Assembly (NCBI GenBank): GCA_019054805.1
Contig: JAHQIY010000006.1
Location: forward strand, 3,038,001 to 3,102,000
Length of the DNA: 64,000 bases
From: Brachionus manjavacas
Lineage: Eukaryota > Rotifera > Eurotatoria > Ploima > Brachionidae
Direction of reading: 5' to 3'
Both the position numbers and the translations under genes were made by a program. Every line of letters begins with the position of its first letter. The stretch's first letter is position 1. Below are positions 9,151 through 18,480 of this stretch, piece by piece. The notes under the pieces were generated by a model that had not been told where the DNA came from, searched no databases, and was given only the letters and a program-made list of their open reading frames with translations.

Positions 9151-10435
9151 AGATTAAATTTTTTATTTTTTTTGAATAAAATATAACTTGAACATTTTTT
9201 TTTTGATAAAACAAAATAAGAAATATGTTTTTTCTAAAATGTTTATTTTTTAAAAAATTGAATATATTTGAAAAAAAACTGCTAAAACATGAATTAGATT
9301 TTCTATTCAAAATTTTTTGGTTCTGTTCCAATATTGAACTTATTGAAAAACTGATTGATTCCTCGAATATAAATGAATTCTCCTTTAAAGAACTCTTTTC
9401 AAAGACTGAACTATGAATGAGCATCATTTTTGTAAAACAACGTTGATCCTCATAGCCAACACTTTTTTGAAGGAAATATTGATGCTTTTTTAACCATCGA
9501 TGGTACCCTTCAAGATTTAGAGAAGATTTTTCATCAAATTTAATACTACTTATTTCTGAGTCTTCAAAAATTGGATTTTGCAAATCAATTGAGGAATTGG
9601 TTGGAGTTGAACTGAACCGATTCTGTTTAAAGTGATTGTTACACATTTTATACCAATAATAAATGGCTTCAATTTGGTAAGCTTCTTTTACATTGAGATA
9701 ATTATTTTTAATCCAAATTTGAAAGCTTTGATCTACAAATCTCACTGATTTGTCTTCCGAATCTGAATTAAGCACTATTGCTTTTAATATTCGGATGATT
9801 TCATAAAATTTTTCTTTTTTTAAATCTGGATATGATGCTTTTAACTTTTTAAATAGATTTTTAACTTGTACAAAATTAAACGATTTTATTGATATAATGC
9901 TAAGTAATGATTTTACAATGTAAATATTTGTTTGATCAAATACACTTTCCAAAATATTTATAACAAAAAAATTTATTCCATCTTTATTATTCAATTTATT
10001 ATATTCTCTAACATTTTGTAAAAATTTTGAAAAAAACAAAAGATCAATTTCTTTTTTAAACACAAATTGGTTATCTAAATCTAAATTTTTCAAAAATAAA
10101 CAATCTGAGCTTTGGCTATCTAATGAATTATCTAAAAAATTTCCGTGGTTTTTAATAGTAAAAATAATATTAAAATTCTGAGATAATTCTTCTAAATAAG
10201 CTAAGATTGAATTATTTAACTTAAGGTCTTCAAGATCATGAATAACTATTAAACAATCAGAAGGCCTTTTTCCCTGTCGTACACAACTAATAAGCGAAAT
10301 CTTTAATTTTTCTAGACTAAATGTTGATTTTTCAAAATAACAAATGTTGTAGCCTCTCTTAAGTAAATGTTTAAAAGAAAATTCTTTATTTTTATCATTT
10401 GTCAAAAGATAAATTCTATAATCAGCAGTATTCAT
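9098..10435 (-). CDS. STAND/NACHT-like protein lacking a P-loop
   Basis: Single open frame of 445 codons with ATG at 10435. The N-terminal part has a Walker B-like strand (CLIVIHDLEDL, about residues 61-71) followed by a sensor-like strand (NIIFTIKN, about 89-96). A helical region then ends in VRFVDQSFQIWIKN, which resembles the winged-helix segment (HxSFxxWL) of NACHT-ankyrin proteins. No Walker A is visible, so the frame either lacks the nucleotide-binding loop or has lost an upstream exon; about 230 bases of AT-rich DNA precede it. The C-terminal 150 residues are low-complexity and unrecognised. Its 3' end overlaps the sulfotransferase gene by 53 bp in antisense, and this overlap has been copied twice elsewhere in the window. 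Confidence 0.5.
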   Translation of the reverse strand: MNTADYRIYLLTNDKNKEFSFKHLLKRGYNICYFEKSTFSLEKLKISLISCVRQGKRPSDCLIVIHDLEDLKLNNSILAYLEELSQNFNIIFTIKNHGNFLDNSLDSQSSDCLFLKNLDLDNQFVFKKEIDLLFFSKFLQNVREYNKLNNKDGINFFVINILESVFDQTNIYIVKSLLSIISIKSFNFVQVKNLFKKLKASYPDLKKEKFYEIIRILKAIVLNSDSEDKSVRFVDQSFQIWIKNNYLNVKEAYQIEAIYYWYKMCNNHFKQNRFSSTPTNSSIDLQNPIFEDSEISSIKFDEKSSLNLEGYHRWLKKHQYFLQKSVGYEDQRCFTKMMLIHSSVFEKSSLKENSFIFEESISFSISSILEQNQKILNRKSNSCFSSFFSNIFNFLKNKHFRKNIFLILFYQKKNVQVIFYSKKIKNLISKKSCHIPEERAKEHSF

Positions 10436-10667
10436 TTTTTAATCAGTATTTTAAGTTGAATTTCTTTTAAATACTATTGATTATTAGTTATTTGTTAATT
10501 TTTGCCCGAGTTGGTCATTTTTTGAAAGATTAGCCAAGTTTTTGCAAATTTATGTCCAAGTTTGTCCATTCTTGAAATTTACTTATTGATTAAGCTGAAA
10601 ATCTTAGAAACTAATAAACTATTCTATTATTCTATATGAATAACCTCAATTTATTTAGAAGATAATT
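10436..10667. other. Spacer upstream of the STAND-like gene
   Basis: AT-rich sequence with several loosely repeated TTTGTCCA/GTTGGTCA blocks between about 10500 and 10580. It separates the STAND-like gene start from the inverted unit copy. No promoter element can be named with confidence. Confidence 0.35.
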
Positions 10668-11028
10668 TATAAGAAGTCACACCTTTTGAAATCAATGAAT
10701 TATTTTATTTTATTTTAAGAATAAGATCAAATATATTGAATATTTTTTTCTAATACATCATTCAAATTAAGTTTTTGTTGTTAGTAAAGAGTCTTTTAAT
10801 TTTCACGGATTTATTAATTTTTTGAAAATATATTTATCTCTATATTTATCTCTCTAAATATATAATTTTAATGCTTTATAAAGCATTAATTTCAAAAAGA
10901 TTTCAATTTTCTTGTTTTAGTTAAATAAAAAAAATTTAAAAAAAAATATCGCATTATTTATGCTTCAAGAACTAAGAATTTAACTAATTAAAGGTATTTT
11001 TTTGGTTTGATTAACATGAAATTTTGAT

Positions 11029-12660
11029 TTATGATTTTTGTGTTTCCTTTTTTAAAGTATTATTTTTTAATTTAATTTCTAAAATATCTAAAAAAATTAA
11101 CATAAAATTTTTTGGTCTAACAAAATGATTGAAATTTATCAGACCATTTAGTATAACTGAATGGTTATTTATTTGCTCTCTGATTATTTGAATGCAACAA
11201 TTCTTTTTTTTACTTGAACAATTCCAATTATTATTAATATTGCCACAATTGTTTTCACATTTTCCATAAAGTGTTTGCAAAAATATTCCAACTGTAATAG
11301 TATCCAGATATTTTAAGGGCTCTTTGACTTTGCTTTTGTCAACTGCCATATCTCTAGCTTTTAGAAGAATCAATTTTGCAATTGTTTCGCCTTTTTCATC
11401 TTTTGAAATTAGACATGATTCCAAGCTTTCAAGTAAACAATCTACAACTTTTTCATATCCTATTCTATGCATTAGATAAGCAGATGCCTCAGCCAGAATT
11501 GGCTCTGAAGGATAACTTATTTCAAATAAATCTTTTTTGCTGTTTACATAAACAGAAACAGCCATATTTCTTGCAACCATATTTTGACAACTTGATAAAG
11601 ATTTTGGCTTGATTACACCTAATCTTGTGCTCAATATTGCTAAAATGTCTTCCAAATCTACTGATTCTATCTTTTTACAGCATATTAATTTTTGCCATGC
11701 CAAAGTATACAATTTACTGGTATTAATTAAATTATATTTTCCATTTGAGTTACTTTTTGTTTCTAACCACGAACCCCATAGAGCTCTTCCGTACATGCAC
11801 AAGTTTTCAAATTCAATAGTATCATGAATTGTTTTAATTCTTGTTTCATCCATATATATATCCCAATTTGGAAGTAAATAGATTGGTTCAAATACTTCCA
11901 TTTGTTGGCGTGCGATCCTCGCTGAAATATCAAGTGTAGTTGGTGGCATGAACTTGCTCAAACTTGAAAAAGTATCCAAAAAAAGAATAAAAATATTTTT
12001 TTTCAACTTGGAGAGCAATTTACACATTATATGAAAATTGTTGGTCTCTCTATTTTTGGATTGAATTTTCAACAGTGATGAAGCCTCGTCGAAAACAAAA
12101 ATTAAAGGAGAAGTACCATTATAAGTTGTGATTTCTTTTTTATTAGAATATTTGTTTAGCTTAGAATAAATTAATTCCTTAACTAAATTATTGCTCTTCG
12201 ATTTATTATCCTCTTGATCGAATCTTTTGAAAAAATCCAAACTATTTGTTTGATTATTGTTAAGATAGTCAATAAATGCATCAAAATAGCATTCGTAATA
12301 AGCTGAAATGTTGATGTCTTCAAGTATATGTCCAGCTAAACAACTTCGTTTTGGATACCCATTTGATTCTTTTTCACGAAGACAACAATAAACAACAAAA
12401 AAACCCTCATCTATTAAACTAAGACAAGCTCTGCTTTTACCAAATCCGCTGGATTGGCATACAACAGTATATGGTCCATAATAATTAGAATCGTTATCCT
12501 CATATAATCTAATCATTTTTAATATTTGTTTTTTTAAATATTGACAAGAGTTAATGCTTAATTTAGGATTGGTTTTTATATTAACTGTTAAAGATTCCTC
12601 AATTAATTCTTCTAAAAGAGAAGTTTCATCAGGCTTTTGGTTCTCTATTCTTGAAAGCAA
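11029..12660 (-). CDS. NTPase-only copy of the NTPase-nuclease gene
   Basis: 543-codon minus-strand frame that follows the gene at 2574-4628 almost identically for about 520 codons, including Walker A (SSGFGKSR) and Walker B (LIFVFDEAS). It then leaves it at RPKNFM and adds 23 unrelated residues read from the adjoining non-coding block before a stop. The breakpoint falls just before the PD-(D/E)XK-like segment, so the product keeps the ATPase and loses the putative nuclease. I noticed two substitutions in the shared part (F to L near residue 24; K to E before ISYPSE). As with copy A, no ATG is seen before residue 49. Whether it is expressed cannot be judged. Confidence 0.6.
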   Translation of the reverse strand: MLSRIENQKPDETSLLEELIEESLTVNIKTNPKLSINSCQYLKKQILKMIRLYEDNDSNYYGPYTVVCQSSGFGKSRACLSLIDEGFFVVYCCLREKESNGYPKRSCLAGHILEDINISAYYECYFDAFIDYLNNNQTNSLDFFKRFDQEDNKSKSNNLVKELIYSKLNKYSNKKEITTYNGTSPLIFVFDEASSLLKIQSKNRETNNFHIMCKLLSKLKKNIFILFLDTFSSLSKFMPPTTLDISARIARQQMEVFEPIYLLPNWDIYMDETRIKTIHDTIEFENLCMYGRALWGSWLETKSNSNGKYNLINTSKLYTLAWQKLICCKKIESVDLEDILAILSTRLGVIKPKSLSSCQNMVARNMAVSVYVNSKKDLFEISYPSEPILAEASAYLMHRIGYEKVVDCLLESLESCLISKDEKGETIAKLILLKARDMAVDKSKVKEPLKYLDTITVGIFLQTLYGKCENNCGNINNNWNCSSKKKNCCIQIIREQINNHSVILNGLINFNHFVRPKNFMLIFLDILEIKLKNNTLKKETQKS

Positions 12661-13113
12661 ATTCGATACTTTAGAACAGTCTTTAATAAAATTTGTTAAG
12701 AACTTATTTTCATTATCAAATTATAAAATTTGTAAACACTAGAAGCAACAAACGATTCATTTTAAAAATTTTAAAACCTTTTCTCTTTTGAACAGATTTT
12801 TAAAAAATTTTTTTTGAATTATGCAGATTTAATATTTTTCTTTAAAAAAAAAAAGAAATCAAAAAAACACGAAAAAACGCTTGGTTCTTCTTGAGTTAAA
12901 AAAGTCAAAAGTGAAATTAAAAAAAAGCCATTTTTTTTTTAGAATAACAAAAAATAGATGAGTCTGTTTCAAGCAAAATTATAAGCCTCATTAAAGGAAA
13001 AAGAAGTACTATTTTAAAACATTAGAACTGACAATTTTTTTTCTCTTTTTTAGTTATTATTGGGAATAAGGTCTATTATTTTAATTATTTTACACTTTAA
13101 ATTAGTTTAATAG

Positions 13114-13471
13114 TTAACAATTACCATTTTCATTTTGGAAAATTATGTTCATTTTTCCTATTGAACAATAAATTAATAATGTATTTTCAAAATTATTTAA
13201 ATTCCTAATATTAAATTTGAATTCATGTCCTTTAGAAAAATAAAATTTAATGAAAATGGAAATTTTATGAATTGTTACCGCTAATTTTGAATATTTTTTG
13301 TTCATCTTCTTCAAGAAAATATAATCTCTGTCCTAAGAAAGTCTGTGGTTTATCATCTAAAATTTAAATTCAATTAAAAGTTATAGTGAAAGAATTAATC
13401 TCAAAAATACATTCATCTGAATCAAGTAAAAATACAATTGTTTCAACAAAGTCTAAATTGGCTTCTTCCAT
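13114..13471 (-). CDS. Inverted copy of the possible small three-exon gene
   Basis: Reverse-complement copy of 1764-2121 with the same ATG (13471 on the minus strand), introns and stop. The sequence is essentially unchanged, and the donor and acceptor dinucleotides are intact. It lies upstream of the NTPase-only gene in the same relative position as in copy A. Confidence 0.35.
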
Positions 13472-13902
13472 TCTTTCTATTTTACTCTAAATAAATTTTT
13501 CAAGAATTTGATTAATTTAATGAGTAAAGAAAAAAATTGATATAATAACTGGTGATTCTTTTGTTTAAAGATTTGAATATTTCAAAATTTAAAATTGAAA
13601 AAATAAAAATAAGAATATTGGATTTAAAATAGTTTTAAAATTATATTTATTTCAAAATTTACATGACATTTTAAAAATCACAAAATTTTTTTCAAATTTA
13701 TTAAATAATGTTGAATTTTATCTATCCTGAACATGTGATGAAATTGTATTGAACCAGTTTAAGTAAATAAGCATTTTTGCTGATTTCAATTTTCAATTTT
13801 CGTTGATGATTTTATTTCTTTTAACATCAACTGGCTCAGGTTTGATTGAATTTAATTTTTCTTAAAATTTTTTTGCGAATTTAATTTAATTCATTTTTAA
13901 AT

Positions 13903-15645
13903 TTCCATTAATCCTTAAAAAATTAAATCAAAAATTTCAAAAACTATGCTCCTTTGCTCTCTCTTCTGGGATATGACAGCTTTTTTTAGAGATTAAATTT
14001 TTTATTTTTTTTGAATAAAATATAACTTGAACATTTTTTTTTTGATAAAACAAAATAAGAAATATGTTTTTTCTAAAATGTTTATTTTTTAAAAAAATTG
14101 AATATATTTGAAAAAAAACTGCTAAAACATGAATTAGATTTTCTATTCAAAATTTTTTGGTTCTGTTCCAATATTGAACTTATTGAAAAACTGATTGATT
14201 CCTCGAATATAAATGAATTCTCCTTTAAAGAACTTTTTTAATGCTTTATAAAGCATTGTTAGTAAACGGTCTTTTAATTTTCACGGATTTATTAATTTTT
14301 TGAAAATATATTTATCTCTATATTTATCTCTCTAAATATATAATTTTAATGCTTTATAAAGCATTAATTTCAAAAAGATTTCAATTTTCTTGTTTTAGTT
14401 AAATAAAAAAAATTTAAAAAAAAATATCGCATAATTTTGGTTTGATTAACATGAAATTTTGATTTATGATTTTTGTGTTTCCTTTTTTAAAGTATTATTT
14501 TTTAATTTAATTTCTAAAATATCTAAAAAAATTAACATTTGAAAATTTTTTTCTTTGAAGTTAAACCGAAAATATAAAAAAAGGAGTTATTTTAATAGTT
14601 AACTTAATTTCCGAATTGAATAATAATATTCGATTGAACAGGTGAAAAAAATTTTAGCATTATCATGTTCTAGTGATCAAAATTTTTAAATAAAATTAAT
14701 TCAAAGTCAAATCAAAGGTCGCCTTTTTTAAAAAAAATTAAATTTTAATCGCAATTTTTCTGATAATTTTAATTTTATACCTTTTTTTCAAATGGCTAGT
14801 CACAAAATATTTGTGTTCACTATTCCCGCTGCTGGCCATATCAATCCATTGTTGCCGGTGTTGAGAGAAATTCGAAAAAATGACAATATTGAAATAACTG
14901 TTTACTTGACCGAAGAATTTCGGCCAAAATTCGAATCAATCGGAGTAAAATTCAAAATTTTGAAAAATTTTGACTTTGTCAAAAAAGCCGATTTGAGACC
15001 GTTCGGTAAAAGCCGCTATTTTGAGCTGCTCGATTTGGTAACTTGGTCCCTAAAAGCAATATCAAACAATTTTGAATATATAGCCAAAGAAATAGACCAA
15101 GAAAAACCAAATTTGATAATCTATGACACATTTGGTATTTACATTAAATGGGCAATGGAGTATTATATAAAAATCAAGAAAATCAATTTACAACTGGCCC
15201 CTACCTCCAATGATTGGCTTTGCAGCTACGTTTATTTACAATGAAAATATTTATCCCAATCAAATAGAAAAATCCTTGATTTTTCCATACAATTTCCGCT
15301 TTTTTTATGATATAATTCGAATTTTTTTGGCCAGTTTTAGGATCTCTTTGTGGTACGGCATTGTTTTCATAAACCCATTGAATCATCTAAAGATGAAAGT
15401 TGACTCTCACACAAAAATCATCATGAGCGTAACATTTCCAGAACTTCACCCGAGATCTCATTTATATGACACTAAGATTTACAAATTTTGTGGATCTACC
15501 ATCGAAGAGAGCTCGCTGAATCAAATTTATTCAGATCAATTACAAAATGAACCCTTCAAAAGCCTTTGTGATCTTTTTCCAATAAAATCTTTAAAATTTA
15601 ATAGTGACCCTAAGTTAATATTGGTCTCTCTGGGCACTTTATTCA
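13903..15645 (+). repeat. Inverted partial copy B2 of the duplicated unit
   Basis: Reverse complement of unit A 5075-6970, with one internal deletion of about 135 bases at the palindromes. It begins at the junction with B1 and runs through the captured sulfotransferase fragment, the palindromic block and the glycosyltransferase 5' region. It then continues into the glycosyltransferase 3' half that unit A lacks, so B2 is probably nearer the donor of the glycosyltransferase sequence. Confidence 0.8.
13925..14240 (+). pseudogene. Third copy of the sulfotransferase / STAND-like 3' fragment
   Basis: Matches 9092-9404 directly and 6640-6965 in inverse, including the final sulfotransferase codons (LLSLLGYDSFF) and the antisense end of the STAND-like gene. 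It ends at a perfect ATGCTTTATAAAGCAT palindrome (14241-14256). It carries no start codon for either gene and is a copied fragment. Confidence 0.85.
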
Positions 15646-16228
15646 ATAATAATTTAGATATTTTTAAAAAAATAATTGATGCTTTTGAATATTTTGATGT
15701 AATCAATAGCAATAGTTCAATTAACTTATCGAGTTTGAGAGTTATTGTCTCCACAGGAGATAGGTGTTATGAAAACTTACAAAATTTGATAAATATAAGA
15801 AGATTTAGAGTTAAAGATAATATTTATGTAGTAAGATCTTTGCCTCAAGTTGAAATTCTTAAAAGAGCTTCATTGTTTGTCACTCATTGTGGAATGAATA
15901 GTACTAGTGAATCAATCCATTATGCAGGTATTTTTTAAATAATTTAAAATAATTTTTTTTAAATCAAAACTAAGTTCCCATGGTATGCATTCCATTGAGT
16001 GAAGATCAGCCCGCTGTAGCTTATAGAGTTGCCGATGAGCTTGGCTTAGGAATAAGATTAGATTACACCAAAATGGAGTTTTATGATATTAGTAGAGCTG
16101 TGGAAAAAATTATAACTGATCCCTCATTCTATGAAAGAAGCAAAATCTATTCTGAAATTTCAAAGCGATATGTTGGTTATAAAAAGTGTAACAAAGTTAT
16201 AACACAGTTTCTCTTTGATTACAGATAA
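14792..16228 (+). CDS. GT1-family glycosyltransferase, bacterial macrolide type, with one frameshift
   Basis: Full-length copy in two exons (14792-15927 and 15975-16228, short GT...AG intron), about 463 residues if uninterrupted. The N-terminus (FTIPAAGHINPLLPVLRE) is the acceptor-domain start of GT1 enzymes. LVSLGTL and LFVTHCGMNSTSESIHYAG...DQPAVAYR form the nucleotide-sugar binding signature. There is no signal peptide and no C-terminal membrane segment, unlike animal microsomal UGTs; the layout resembles bacterial macrolide glycosyltransferases, which suggests transfer, although the intron shows a eukaryotic gene. A two-base shortening of an A-run near 15172 breaks the frame after EYYIK. 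The truncated copy at 5045-5925 has the intact A-run there but a different frameshift. Either copy decay or homopolymer sequencing error is possible. Confidence 0.75.
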
Positions 16229-16391
16229 TTTATTTAAAATTTAATTACTAATGAAGACTATTTAGAATAAATTGTTTATAGAGAGCAAATCTTTTAAATG
16301 CAAAAAAATAGCTTTCATTACTAGAAATTATTTTAGAATTTTTATTGTGCAAAACGTATCACTTGCTAAAATAAAATAAAAAAAGCCAAGA

Positions 16392-18101
16392 ATGAACACA
16401 GCGAGCCAAAACCTTCTTCAAGCAACAGTCATCAATCAAAGAACAGGTTTTTAAAAAAAATGTTGATTTTGATGAAAATAATTCAATTTTTTTTATTTTC
16501 AGCACAAGAACTCGCTGGGACAAGTGAGTTGGTGGAGAGTAGTAGAGAATGCAATTTTAATGATGATGTTGCATCGGATGCTAGTTTAATCCAAATCAAA
16601 GAAAGACATACAGGTTCATTGAGATTTTATTCTTAGAAATTTGAAAATTTTTTCAATTTAAAGAATCAATTTCAAAGAGATTGAAGTTTGAGAATAAAAG
16701 TAAAAGTTTATAATTCTGAAAAAAGAGCCAAATTTTGTATAAAAGAAGACTTAATTAGCTTTTTTTAATTAAAATTTTAAATAATTTGCATAAGATTATT
16801 TAAAATTTTTTTAAGCAATAAGGAAAATCGCCAAGAATAATAAATCCGAGACTAAAAGTAATATTTTTATATTTCAATTAAATTTATCAATTTAAAAAAA
16901 TTAATTTTTTTACTAATTTTTTTTCATTTTTTATTTACCTTATTTTTTTAGCAAGTTATCTTTTCTCTTAAAAAAAAATTTTATTTAATTATTAATTTCC
17001 AATTTCTATTACATAATAAATTTTAATAATTTAATAAATTATCTAGTTTTTATATGCAACTAAATTTATTTTAATTAGAAGCTAAAAGAAATCATAAAGC
17101 AATATAAACGAAACTAAAATTACAAAAGGTCGAATATTAAGACGACAAAAATTAAGAGAAAAATATTCAATTATTTTACTTTTAATTTTTTATCATTAAA
17201 TTGTGTATATTTTTAACCTCTTTGAATATATTATAAAATATTACTCAAAAAATCTCCAAAATTTGGATGATTAGACGTAATAAAAAAGCTATAAATTTTA
17301 AATTAACTCTCAAACGACCAAGATTTTCTTTGGAAATGGCAATATGAAATTTTTGTATAAAAAGGAAATATGCTGTAATTTTTTTTCTTATTATCTAAAA
17401 ATAATTCTGCAAACAGTACAATATTGTACAAATCTGTAAAAACGAATTCTAGGATCTTTAATTTCAATATTGTACTGTTTGCAGAATTATTTTTAAAGAT
17501 TTAAAAATATTAAATTATTTAAATTATTCAGAAAATAGTTTCCTTTTAATTTTGAATTTTATTTTCGCTAGCGCATAATTAAAGTAACAACTTCATATTT
17601 TGAATTTGAATTTTAAAATTTAAATTACAGCGAATTGGTGTTAATTTAATTGCTGGTCAAGAAGATGCTTTGTATCTTTGGAAACAATAAAAATTTTCTT
17701 TGTATTAAGTTTATAGATAATTAAAATTTTGATTTTTTTTTAAGATTTATTTCTATAAAAATCAATTAATTTGAAATTTGAAATTAAGCATTTTTTAAAG
17801 TTAACAAAATTGACTGCTATTGTCAAAAGTTATTAGGTAGTCTTGAAAAAAAATATAATTTTTGTTTTTATTATAATTTAATAAAATTACAAATGCTGAG
17901 ATTACATATATTTCAGTCATTAAAGCGACTTAATATTACCTGTATTTATTAAATTAACTATCTATTAAATTAAGTTGGCTAATTATTTAAATTAATATTT
18001 CAGAGAAGAAAAGCAAATTAATTTCGGAAAGTAAAAATGAAAAAGATGCCCAAACACATGTAATAAATAATGGAGAAAATATTGATGAAAGTAAAATTTA
18101 A
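16392..18101 (+). CDS. Possible small three-exon gene, function unknown
   Basis: ATG at 16392 with exons 16392-16446, 16503-16613 and 18004-18101, all joined in frame across GT...AG borders (acceptors TTTTCAG and ATTTCAG). The predicted product has 87 residues, is hydrophilic, rich in Ser, Asn, Glu and Lys, and ends NNGENIDESKI. No domain is recognised. Exon DNA is less AT-rich than its surroundings. The second intron is about 1.4 kb and contains the 31-bp inverted repeat at 17396-17495. Further downstream exons are possible because GAAAGTAAAA offers another donor. The gene begins about 160 bases after the glycosyltransferase stop. Tentative. Confidence 0.35.
17396..17495. repeat. Inverted repeat with 31-bp perfect arms
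   Basis: Arms 17396-17426 and 17465-17495 are exact reverse complements (core CTGCAAACAGTACAATATTG) around a 38-nt spacer. A transcript would form a stable hairpin. No flanking target duplication was recognised. It lies in the long intron of the possible gene above. Confidence 0.75.
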
Positions 18102-18480
18102 AATACTTTATTTCTGACAGAACTTAAATAACTGTTAAATTTTCTTTATTTTTATACAAGGTTTTGATTCATTTATACAAATCACTCTAGACCACATCAA
18201 TTGCTTGAACATTCCAGAAATAATTTTTTTCACCAACATAAAATAATTATATTCCTTGAGTTCATAGTAAAACTAAGTCTCAACTTTACACGGTCTAGTA
18301 TATCGCCTTAAGAAAATAGAATAAAATATAAATTCTGAAGACGTATTTTTAGTATTATTTAGCTTTTTAACTAACTTTAAATAAACTGATAATTATTAAA
18401 TTTTGAAAAATAAAAAGATTTTTTTTAATAAAATAAATAAATAAATTTTTTATTAAATATTTCTTTTTTTAAAGGGTAAG

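Larger units (their letters stand above)
10668..13902 (-). repeat. Inverted partial copy B1 of the duplicated unit
   Basis: Reverse complement of unit A segments 1338-4135 and 6190-6615, directly joined at about 11100. Compared with A it lacks about 2.05 kb containing the nuclease end of the NTPase gene and all glycosyltransferase sequence. Alternatively, A has gained that DNA. At about 13903 its start is fused to the far end of another unit copy (B2), giving a head-to-tail junction that unit A does not have. Confidence 0.8.

Noticed and set aside
8966-9157. Second frame overlapping the sulfotransferase end
   Set aside because: Shadow of the real sulfotransferase frame, with no independent evidence.
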